From: Halorussus amylolyticus | Lineage (GTDB): Archaea > Halobacteriota > Halobacteria > Halobacteriales > Haladaptataceae | NCBI RefSeq assembly: GCF_004143485.2 | Contig: NZ_RXOB02000046.1 | Location: forward strand, 1 to 64,000 | Length of the DNA stretch: 64,000 nt | Direction of reading: 5' to 3' | Shown: in pieces, positions 1 through 6,460 of the stretch | How positions within the stretch are numbered: position 1 is the stretch's first letter | Layout of the letters: every line of letters starts with the position of its first letter | Notes under the pieces: generated by a model | The model's database searches: none | Told to the model about the DNA's origin: nothing | Seen by the model: only the letters and a program-made list of their open reading frames with translations | Program-made: the position numbers and the translations under genes

Positions 1-128
1 CCACCGGAAAGACGGCCGGTGAACCAAACCACCGGAAAGACGGCCGGTGAACCAAACCACCGGAAAGACGGCCGGTGAACCAAACCACCGGAAAGACGGC
101 CGGTGAACCAAACCACCGGAAAGACGGT
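1..128. repeat. 28-bp tandem repeat array, truncated by window edge
   Basis: Four full units and one partial unit of a 28-bp direct repeat start at 1, 29, 57, 85 and 113; the fifth breaks down near 128. The unit contains GTGAACCAAACCACCGG. It closely resembles the 27-bp units before the RNA-like element at 57230 and 60909. A 28-bp period does not preserve a reading frame, so this is not a coding repeat. No core of the RNA-like element follows on the right; whether one lies further left cannot be seen. Confidence 0.9.
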
Positions 129-190
129 CGGGCTCTCTGACTCGGCAGGCGACGGTGTTCTCGGTGCTCGTACGCGAATTCGTGTTCTCA

Positions 191-292
191 CCCGAAGCGT
201 CCTGCTCGCACGTCACCTCTGAAAACTGCACCGCAACCGCAGGCCACACGCCTCTCCAGCCGATTCGCTCACTCCTTCCAGTCGTTACTCAC
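191..292 (-). repeat. Dispersed element E3, isolated copy
   Basis: On the minus strand this stretch matches the element that forms the inverted pair at 43374-43745. Shared blocks are GAGTGAGCGAATCGG, GTGTGGCC, AGGTGACGTG and the terminal block GCGAGCAGGACGCTTCG. A one-base length change next to GTGTGG shifts the frame relative to the 43.4-kb copy, so conservation is at nucleotide level, not protein level. It fills the gene-free stretch before the SRPBCC gene. I do not recognise a named family. Confidence 0.7.
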
Positions 293-390
293 CCACCGGC
301 GGACAAACCGCGTCCGCCAGACTCAAAGTGCCCTTCCGAAAACGTCCGCTCGCCGGAACATTTACGCCGCGCTCACTCGAATCACCCGGC

Positions 391-921
391 GTGGACACCG
401 TCGAAGTCAGCACCGTCGTCTACGTGCCGCCCGAGGAGGCCTACGAATTTCTCGTGGATTTCGAGGGGTACGCACGCTACTCGAAGCACCTCGACGGCGT
501 CGAACGCCACGGCGACGGCGGCCCCGGCACCGAGTACGACATCCGACTGAGTTGGTGGAAGCTCAACTACACCGTCCGGTCGGAAGTGACCGAGCTCGAC
601 CCGCCCGAGCGCGTCGATTGGCGACTCGTCAAGGACCTCAAGGCACACGGTCAGTGGGTGGTCGAGCCCGCGCCCGAGGAGGCTCCCGACGACCGCGAGG
701 CCGCCTCTCGGGTTCGGCTGGTCATCCGGTTCGACGCCGACTCTGCGAGTTCGGACATGCTCGACTTGCCGCGTCTCGTCTCGCTCGGCTGGGTGGTCGA
801 GAAGGTGAAACCGCTCGTGCTGACGGAAGCCGAGCGAGTAGTCGAGCGCATCGTCGCCGACCTCGAAGGCGAACCCCGCCCGGTCGAACTCACGCTTCAC
901 GACGCGCCCGAAAACGTCTGA
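391..921 (+). CDS. SRPBCC (START/polyketide cyclase-like) protein
   Basis: A 176-residue acidic protein with the helix-grip pattern of the SRPBCC superfamily: an N-terminal strand (TVEVSTVVYVPPEEAYEFLVDF), a repeated alternation of strand residues, a central GTEYDIRLSWW strand, and a long amphipathic C-terminal helix after KPLVLTEAERVVERIVADL. Such proteins form a hydrophobic pocket for lipids or other small hydrophobic ligands; the ligand here is unknown. The start is placed at GTG 391 because homologous proteins begin just before this strand and the upstream codons (from 328) read as repeat-derived sequence. The gene is convergent with the halocyanin gene, 8 bp away. Confidence 0.85.
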   Translation: MDTVEVSTVVYVPPEEAYEFLVDFEGYARYSKHLDGVERHGDGGPGTEYDIRLSWWKLNYTVRSEVTELDPPERVDWRLVKDLKAHGQWVVEPAPEEAPDDREAASRVRLVIRFDADSASSDMLDLPRLVSLGWVVEKVKPLVLTEAERVVERIVADLEGEPRPVELTLHDAPENV

Positions 922-929
922 AAAAGATT

Positions 930-1484
930 CTACTCGATGTCGCCGTAATCGCCGCCGTACTTCAGGAAGAAGTACGCGAGACCCAGCGTGAACACCATCG
1001 CCGCGGTGGTGGCGACGCTGAGCGTCTTCGCGCTGCTCGGGATGGCCGGACCCGCGCTCTCACCGCCGCCTCCGGCGTCCGCCGACACCGTGATGGTGGC
1101 GGTCATGCCCGCTGTCTCGTGGGGCGTGCAGTAGTACTCGTAGTCGCCTTCGGTCTCGAAGGTGTGCTCGTACTCGTGGCCGGTGTCGTACGTCTCGTCG
1201 TCGCCGCCCTCGGTTCCCTCGAAACTCGAGTCGTCGGGCGCTTCGCTCGGCACGACGTTGTGATTGTCCGAGTCCCACACCCACACCACCGTGGTTCCCG
1301 GCGTGATTTCGAGGCTGTCGGGGTCGTAGGCCAGGCTTCCGCCCGGTCCGACCGTTACCTCCTCGGTGCCACCGCCGTCCTGCGCGGCGGCCGTTCCGGC
1401 CGCGCCCGCGGCGGCCGCCGCCCCCGTCGCGGTTCGCAGGAATCCGCGCCGCGTGACCGAATCGCTGGCTTCCGTGTCCGTCAT
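930..1484 (-). CDS. Halocyanin-like blue copper protein, membrane anchored
   Basis: The 184-residue protein starts with a twin-arginine signal (TRRGFLRTATGAAAAAGAAG), indicating Tat export of a folded cofactor protein. The plastocyanin fold follows (about residues 40-135) with type-1 copper ligands visible as His in DNHNVV, Cys and His in YYCTPH, and Met in AGM. A Gly-rich linker leads to a C-terminal membrane helix (TLSVATTAAMVFTLGLAYFFL) and a short cytoplasmic tail. It probably shuttles electrons on the outer membrane face. The C-terminal helix instead of an N-terminal lipobox is a less common anchoring mode for halocyanins. A TATA-like AGTATAGAATACC lies upstream on the minus strand near 1508-1520. 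Confidence 0.93.
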   Translation of the reverse strand: MTDTEASDSVTRRGFLRTATGAAAAAGAAGTAAAQDGGGTEEVTVGPGGSLAYDPDSLEITPGTTVVWVWDSDNHNVVPSEAPDDSSFEGTEGGDDETYDTGHEYEHTFETEGDYEYYCTPHETAGMTATITVSADAGGGGESAGPAIPSSAKTLSVATTAAMVFTLGLAYFFLKYGGDYGDIE

Positions 1485-1530
1485 ACCTTACGATTGCGGC
1501 GGCGGGTATTCTATACTTTCGATACAGCCC

Positions 1531-1697
1531 AACCTTTTCCTGCGCTCCGGGCCGCGCACAGCGCGGCCCGTCGCCGGCAAAAGGTTGATCAAAAACCTTC
1601 GTCACCCCCTCACTTGGCGATGCGGCGGCAAAGCCGCCGTATCTCCTCACTCGAAGGTTCCTTGGTCCGCTCGCTCGGGCTACGCCCTCGCTCGCGG
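1531..1697 (+). repeat. Dispersed element E2, copy 1
   Basis: First of four copies. An outer stem AACCTTTT/AAAAGGTT (1531-1538 with 1579-1586) encloses a GC-rich apical hairpin. Then follow TGATCAAAAA, GTCACCCCCTC, a second hairpin GCGGCGGC-AAA-GCCGCCG (1622-1639), GGTTCCTTGGTCCGCTCGCT and a GC-rich end at 1697. It lies between the halocyanin start and the 3' end of the M42 peptidase gene. The apical hairpin sequence differs from the other copies while the framework is kept. Confidence 0.85.
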
Positions 1698-1747
1698 TAG
1701 AACTACTGGTGCGCTACTAGATTGGCCTGGCGCGAAACTTTGCTCTT

Positions 1748-2845
1748 TTATAAGCTGTAGTCGTGGTCGCCGGTCTCGGTTTCGAGGAACGCGGTCAGGA
1801 GGTCGATGGTGGCTTCCACGTCTGCGTGGTGGACGCTTTCGGTCACGGTGTGGAGGTACCGGGTCGGAATCGAGATGGCTCCCACCGGCTTCGCGCCGTG
1901 GGTGTTCTGGAATCCCGAGGTGTCGGTGGCTCCCGAGGGGAGCACTTCGAGCTGGTGGGCGATGTCTCGGTCCTCGGCGACCGACCGCATCCGCCGGTGG
2001 ACCTTCGGCGTGGTGACGACGCTCGAATCCTTGAGCTTTATCGCCGCGCCGTCGCCGAGACTCGTCACGTACTCGCCCTCCTTCTCGACCGCGGGGATGT
2101 CGTTTGCGACCGTCACGTCAAGCGCGACCGCGAGGTCCGGGTCGAGGTCCACGCCGAGCGCGGGCGCGCCGCGCACGCCGACTTCCTCCTGTACGGTGGC
2201 GCAGAAGTGAATCGTCACGTCGGGGTTCTCGATTCGCTTCGCGGCTTCGAGCATCGCGAACAGACACACCCGGTCGTCGAGCGCCTTGCCGGTCACGTTC
2301 TCGCCGACTCGAACGGTCGTCTGGTCCATGCTCACGAGGTCGCCGACCGAGACGCGCTCTTCGACCTCCTCGGCGGGTCGCCCGAGGTCCACGTGCACGT
2401 CCTCGACCGAGAGGCCCTCCTCGTCGTCGTCCTGCGCGTGCGTCGGAATCGACCCGATGACGCCCGTGAGGTCGCCGGAAGACTCACTTCGTTCGTCTTC
2501 CGAGCCGTCCGAGCGTGGCTCGGAGACCCCGTCCTCGGTGTGAACTCTGACCCGCTGGGCGCGAAGTACGTCGGCGTCCCACCCGCCGAGCGCGTCGAGT
2601 TCGAGGAACCCCTCGTCGGTGATGTGTCGGACCATAAATCCAATTTCGTCCATGTGAGCAGCGACGGCAACGCTGTAGTCGCTCGCGCCTTCGACGGTTC
2701 CCACGACGTTGCCCATCGCGTCGGTGTGAACCGAATCGACGGTGCCCTCGAACTCCCGGCGCACGATGTCTCGGATTCGGTCCTCGTAGCCCGGAACGCC
2801 GCTCGTCTCGGTGAGTTCGCGCAGTAACTCGAAATCGAAGTCCAT
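1748..2845 (-). CDS. M42 family metallopeptidase (glutamyl aminopeptidase/TET type)
   Basis: A 365-residue cytosolic aminopeptidase of the M42 family, which forms large tetrahedral complexes that trim peptides. Visible metal-site motifs are AAHMDEIGF near the N terminus, KALDDRVCLFAMLEA, the catalytic EEVGVRGA, ALDVTVANDIP and the C-terminal TESVHHADVEA. The start at ATG 2845 (MDFDFELLRELTETSGVPGYE) is preferred because it begins the family fold and a TATA-like GAATTTATAGCC lies about 30 nt upstream; an upstream start at 2884 would add 13 residues. Residues about 108-123 are a Ser/Glu-rich insert encoded by two adjacent palindromes (see 2477-2523). Confidence 0.93.
   Translation of the reverse strand: MDFDFELLRELTETSGVPGYEDRIRDIVRREFEGTVDSVHTDAMGNVVGTVEGASDYSVAVAAHMDEIGFMVRHITDEGFLELDALGGWDADVLRAQRVRVHTEDGVSEPRSDGSEDERSESSGDLTGVIGSIPTHAQDDDEEGLSVEDVHVDLGRPAEEVEERVSVGDLVSMDQTTVRVGENVTGKALDDRVCLFAMLEAAKRIENPDVTIHFCATVQEEVGVRGAPALGVDLDPDLAVALDVTVANDIPAVEKEGEYVTSLGDGAAIKLKDSSVVTTPKVHRRMRSVAEDRDIAHQLEVLPSGATDTSGFQNTHGAKPVGAISIPTRYLHTVTESVHHADVEATIDLLTAFLETETGDHDYSL
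2477..2523. repeat. In-frame palindromic insert in M42 peptidase gene
   Basis: Two adjoining inverted repeats: GGAAGAC (2477-2483) with GTCTTCC (2495-2501), then CCGAGCC (2500-2506) with GGCTCGG (2517-2523). Together they encode the low-complexity stretch SEPRSDGSEDERSESSGD, which is not part of the conserved M42 fold. Confidence 0.75.
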
Positions 2846-2953
2846 ACCAGCGATTTGCGAGCAGGAGGCTATAAATTCGGTCATCCGCCCTCAAAAAACC
2901 CACAACGAGTTGTTCGTTGTTCCGGAACGTTTTTGCCGAGAACGATACACAAC

Positions 2954-3223
2954 ATGGGTATGGCAGACAACGAAACCGAAGCCGAACTTCGCTCGCAGTT
3001 CACAGACGCCTTCGAGGGCGCGGACTACCCCGTCAGCAACCCGATGGACCTCGTTCCCGCGCTCCCGAACGGACCGGGCACGCGCTTCGAGGCTGGCGAC
3101 GTGAACTTCACCGCGATGGAACTGTCCACGAAGATGTCCGACGCTCAGGACTTCCCCTACGATAGCGTCGATGCGCTCGTCGACGACCTCATCGAGGGAC
3201 TGAAAGAGAAGGAGATGCTGTAG
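2954..3223 (+). CDS. MTH865 family protein
   Basis: The 89-residue acidic protein matches the MTH865 family in length and pattern (FEGADYPVSNPMDLVPALPNGPGTRFEAGDVNFTAMEL). The family is a small EF-hand-like helical domain of unknown function found in methanogens and haloarchaea. The start MGMADNETEAELR at 2954 is chosen, with a second ATG at 2960 equally possible; the region upstream to 2855 carries no family similarity and overlaps the divergent peptidase promoter. It is convergent with the following gene with zero spacing (stop codons abut at 3223/3224). Confidence 0.9.
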   Translation: MGMADNETEAELRSQFTDAFEGADYPVSNPMDLVPALPNGPGTRFEAGDVNFTAMELSTKMSDAQDFPYDSVDALVDDLIEGLKEKEML

Positions 3224-3586
3224 CTACTCGTCGTCTTCTTCGTCGTCGGGAAGCGCTACGAGTAGCACTTCCCACACGTCGTACTGTTCGTTGAAGTGAC
3301 TGTCCAGCACCCGGTCTTTCTCCCCGATGGGAATCGGCTGCTGGGGATGGGACACTTCGAGCCACGTCACGGTCGGTTCGGTGATGTCCATCTCGGCGAT
3401 GTCCTGCGGTCGGGACTCGGCCTGCTCGCCCATTCCCTCCGAACTCATTCCGGGTTCGCCCATTCCGGGTTCACCCATTCCGCGCTCGCCCGTCGCCTGT
3501 TCGCTCGTTCCTCGCTCGCCGGGACCAGTCGGTGTGTCTTGTGGTTCCACGATAATTCCCCCGTCCTCCGTACCACCACGTTGCAT
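3224..3586 (-). CDS. Hypothetical acidic protein with GMGEPG repeats
   Basis: A 120-residue protein not recognised. The first half is low complexity and contains GERGMGEPGMGEPGMSSEGMGE, a Gly-Met-Gly-Glu repeat likely to be disordered. The second half (EMDITEPTVTWLEVSHPQQPIPIGEKDRVLDSHFNEQYDVW) looks like a small folded beta-rich domain ending in an acidic DDEEDDE tail. No signal peptide or membrane segment. The start at ATG 3586 (MQRGGTEDGG) is preferred over upstream codons, which would run into the promoter of the divergent membrane protein gene at 3669. Confidence 0.7.
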   Translation of the reverse strand: MQRGGTEDGGIIVEPQDTPTGPGERGTSEQATGERGMGEPGMGEPGMSSEGMGEQAESRPQDIAEMDITEPTVTWLEVSHPQQPIPIGEKDRVLDSHFNEQYDVWEVLLVALPDDEEDDE

Positions 3587-3668
3587 AAAACGATGCTGGC
3601 ACCGGCGAACCCCCCACGGTCGAGACCCATTCGGAAGCACCAAGTTCGAACCCGCCCAAGCACCACCA

Positions 3669-5051
3669 ATGAGAACGCGGACGGTTCGAACGCTCGGGTT
3701 CGCGCTCGCGGGCACCGCCCTGCTCGCGGGAACGCTGTTCGCCGGAACCGCGCTCGCTCACGGCGGGAGTCTGCGGGCCGCGTCGGGGTCGCTGTCGATT
3801 CCGACGTGGCTGTTCTTGCTCACCGGCGGCGGTGTCGTCGGCGCGTCGTTCCTGCTCGCCAGCTTCGTCACCGACCGGGCGTTCATCCGGGCGGCCCACG
3901 ACTGGCGACGAGTCGCGAGCGTCTCGCTCGACCGACTCGTCGGAGCGACCCGAATCGCGTCGGTCATCGCGCTCGTCGGCGTCGTCGCCATCGGGTTCGG
4001 CGGCCCGACCGACCCGCTTCGGAACGCCGCCGTGCTGGTGGTGTGGGTCGGCTGGTGGGCGGGCTACGTCGCGACGGTGTACCTCCTCGGCAACAGTTGG
4101 CCCGCCGTGAATCCGTGGCGAGCCATCGCGGAGTGGCTCCCATCGCTCGACCGGGAGTACCCCGAGCGGTTCGGCGTGTGGCCGAGCGTGGTCGGCCTGC
4201 TCGCGCTCGTCTGGCTCGAAGTCGTGAGTCCGCTCGCCGACGAACCCGGCCTGCTGGCGTCGGTCGTCGCGGGCTACTCGGTCGCCACGCTCGCGGGCGC
4301 GTTCGTCTACGGCCCGGACGCGTGGTTCACCCGCGTGGATCCCGTGTCGCGGGTGTTCCGGTACTACGGCCGAGTCGCACCGGTTCACCGAACCGACTCG
4401 GGATTCGAACTCCGGCCGCCGGGCGCGGCGCTGACTGAACCTCGACTCGCCGACGGCCGCGACGAAGTGGCGTTCGTGGTCGCCCTGCTGTGGGTCACGA
4501 CGTACGACGGCTTCGTGGGGACCCCGCTCTGGCGCGAGTTCGCGCTCGGCGTCGTCGGTCTCGGAGTTCCGTCGGTCGTGGTCTACCCCGCCGCGATGCT
4601 CGTCGGATTCGGACTGTTCCTCGGGGCCTACCGCCTCGCGGCCCGGTACTCCCGGACCACCGCCGATACGTACCTCACGCCCGAGGCAATCGGGCGGCGG
4701 TTCGCGCCGTCGCTGCTCCCCATCGCGGCTGGCTACCACCTCGCGCACTTCCTGGGCTACTTCATCTCGCTGTCGCCCGCGCTGTTCGCGGCGCTCGCCG
4801 ACCCGGTTTCGCCGCCGCTGAATCCGCTCCTCATCGTCCTCCCGGGATGGTTCGGGAGCCTCGCGGTGGCGTTCGTGCTGCTCGGACACCTGCTCGCGGT
4901 GTGGGTCGCCCACGCCACCGCCTACGAGGTGTTTCCCGGCCGCTTACAGGCGGTTCGGAGCCAGTACCCCTTCGTCGTCGTGATGGTGCTCTACACCATG
5001 ACGAGCCTCTGGATAGTGGCCGCGCCCGACGCGACACCGCCGTTCGTCTGA
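3669..5051 (+). CDS. Polytopic membrane protein, fenitrothion hydrolase-like family
   Basis: A 460-residue integral membrane protein with an N-terminal signal or first helix ending in ALAHGGSLRA and roughly ten further hydrophobic segments. The opening pattern (AHGG, then IPTWLFLLTGGGVVGASFLLASF) and the later NPW motif (SWPAVNPWRAIAEWL) resemble proteins annotated as fenitrothion hydrolase in actinobacteria and haloarchaea. That label comes from a single pesticide-degrading enzyme and the native role is unknown. Conserved GYHLAHFLGYF places His residues in the membrane, possibly for metal or haem binding. It is followed 13 bp later by a small zinc-finger membrane protein, which suggests a two-gene unit. 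Confidence 0.8.
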   Translation: MRTRTVRTLGFALAGTALLAGTLFAGTALAHGGSLRAASGSLSIPTWLFLLTGGGVVGASFLLASFVTDRAFIRAAHDWRRVASVSLDRLVGATRIASVIALVGVVAIGFGGPTDPLRNAAVLVVWVGWWAGYVATVYLLGNSWPAVNPWRAIAEWLPSLDREYPERFGVWPSVVGLLALVWLEVVSPLADEPGLLASVVAGYSVATLAGAFVYGPDAWFTRVDPVSRVFRYYGRVAPVHRTDSGFELRPPGAALTEPRLADGRDEVAFVVALLWVTTYDGFVGTPLWREFALGVVGLGVPSVVVYPAAMLVGFGLFLGAYRLAARYSRTTADTYLTPEAIGRRFAPSLLPIAAGYHLAHFLGYFISLSPALFAALADPVSPPLNPLLIVLPGWFGSLAVAFVLLGHLLAVWVAHATAYEVFPGRLQAVRSQYPFVVVMVLYTMTSLWIVAAPDATPPFV

Positions 5052-5064
5052 CCACACGACTCCC

Positions 5065-5403
5065 ATGACCACAGACACCGCTCCCCTCGAAACGCGCGTC
5101 CCGCCGGGCGAGTCGCCCGCCGAGTGCCCGTACTGCGAGCGCCCGCTCGAATCCGAGGACCTGCTCGCGCTCCACAAGGGCCTCGACCACTGGGAAGACC
5201 TCTCGGACCCCGAACGCGAGACGTTCCGGGAGGTGTACGCCGACGAGACCGAGTCGCTCCGCACGTTCCGACTCAAAATACTCGGCATACTGGTCGTCGT
5301 CTACTTCGGCTTCCTGTTCGTCTACTCGTACTACACGACGAATCCCTTCAGCGCGGCGCTCCTCGCGTTCGCGGTCCCCGAGCGAGTTCGCGCGCTACGA
5401 TAG
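5065..5403 (+). CDS. Zinc-finger plus single-TM protein
   Basis: A 112-residue protein with one C2H2-like finger near residues 21-41 (CPYCERPLESEDLLALHKGLDH) and one membrane helix (LKILGILVVVYFGFLFVYSYY) at about residues 71-91. The finger is on the N-terminal side, most likely cytoplasmic. It starts 13 bp after the larger membrane protein and probably shares its transcript, so it may be an accessory or sensor subunit of that protein. Function is unknown. Confidence 0.8.
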   Translation: MTTDTAPLETRVPPGESPAECPYCERPLESEDLLALHKGLDHWEDLSDPERETFREVYADETESLRTFRLKILGILVVVYFGFLFVYSYYTTNPFSAALLAFAVPERVRALR

Positions 5404-5445
5404 CGCGAGTTCGGTTTCCTTAGTAGCGGACCGAAAGCACGCCTT

Positions 5446-5452
5446 CTTTAAC
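5446..5452 (+). promoter_or_regulatory. TATA-like box of the arginase gene
   Basis: CTTTAAC centred about 26 bp before the arginase ATG at 5475. This spacing predicts a transcript that starts at or next to the start codon, i.e. a leaderless mRNA. Confidence 0.55.
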
Positions 5453-5474
5453 CCCGACCTCCGAACGCGGACGC

Positions 5475-6395
5475 ATGGACGAGCACGTGCAAATTATCGG
5501 TGCGCCGATGGACCTCGGCGCGAACCGACGCGGCGTGGACATGGGACCGTCGGCGATTCGGTACGCGGGACTGGCCCGCGAACTCGAAAACGCGGGCGTC
5601 GAACCGACCGACGCGGGCGACCTCCTCGTGCCCCGCGCCGAAGAGCGCGACCCCGACACCGACCAACCCTCAGAGGGCAACGCGAAGTTCCTCCGCGAGA
5701 CCGCCGACGTGTGCTCTCGACTCGCTGACGAGGTGGCCGACACCATCGACGCCGGGGCGTTCCCGCTCGTCCTCGGCGGCGACCACTCCATCGCCATCGG
5801 CACCATGCGCGGGGCGGGCCGGGACGCCGACATCGGTGCCATCTGGTTCGACGCCCACGGCGACCTGAACACGCCCGTGACCTCCCCGAGCGGGAACGTC
5901 CACGGGATGCCGTTGGCGGCCGCGCTCGGCATCGGCGACTTCGCCGACACCGAGTGGGCGAACGTCCCCTCGCTCGCCGAGGAGAACGTCGCCATCGTCG
6001 GGCTTCGAAGCTTGGACGACACCGAGCGTGAGGCGTTCCTCGACAGCGACGTGACCGCTTACACCATGTCGGACATCGATGACCGGGGTATTCGGGCAGT
6101 CACCGAGGACGCCCTCGACGTGGCGTCTGACGGCACGGACGGCGTTCACGTCAGCCTCGACCTCGACTGGCTCGACCCCAAGGAAGCGCCCGGCGTCGGC
6201 ACGCCGGTCAGGGGCGGCGTCTCCTACCGGGAGGCCCACTCCGCGCTCGAGACGGTCGCCGAACGCGACGAGGACGAAGGCATTCTGCGGTCGCTCGAAG
6301 TCGTGGAGGTCAACCCGATTCTCGACGAGTCCAACGAGACTGCGGAACTGGCGACCGAACTCGCGGCGAGCGGACTGGGCAAGCGGATTCTGTAG
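5475..6395 (+). CDS. rocF: Arginase family ureohydrolase
   Basis: A 306-residue binuclear manganese ureohydrolase. It carries the N-terminal IIGAPMDLGANRRGVDMGPSAIR typical of arginase rather than agmatinase, then GGDHS (about residue 98), WFDAHGDLNTP, GNVHGMPLAAALG, the modified metal motif SLDLDWLDP and the C-terminal SLEVVEVNPILD. Arginase hydrolyses L-arginine to ornithine and urea in the cytosol. Neighbours give no pathway support (membrane genes before, kinase after), so it seems to be a single-gene unit. Leaderless expression is likely from the TATA-like box 26 bp upstream. Agmatinase or formimidoylglutamase activity cannot be excluded by sequence alone. Confidence 0.92.
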   Translation: MDEHVQIIGAPMDLGANRRGVDMGPSAIRYAGLARELENAGVEPTDAGDLLVPRAEERDPDTDQPSEGNAKFLRETADVCSRLADEVADTIDAGAFPLVLGGDHSIAIGTMRGAGRDADIGAIWFDAHGDLNTPVTSPSGNVHGMPLAAALGIGDFADTEWANVPSLAEENVAIVGLRSLDDTEREAFLDSDVTAYTMSDIDDRGIRAVTEDALDVASDGTDGVHVSLDLDWLDPKEAPGVGTPVRGGVSYREAHSALETVAERDEDEGILRSLEVVEVNPILDESNETAELATELAASGLGKRIL

Positions 6396-6460
6396 CCGAG
6401 GCGAAAGCGTCTGTATCCGAGACGAAAGAGCGATAACCCCTCCGTCTGTGAACGTACGCG

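Noticed and set aside
155-550. Open frame across the left repeats and E3 into the SRPBCC gene
   Set aside because: It overlaps the well-supported SRPBCC gene in another frame and its composition is not halophile-like.
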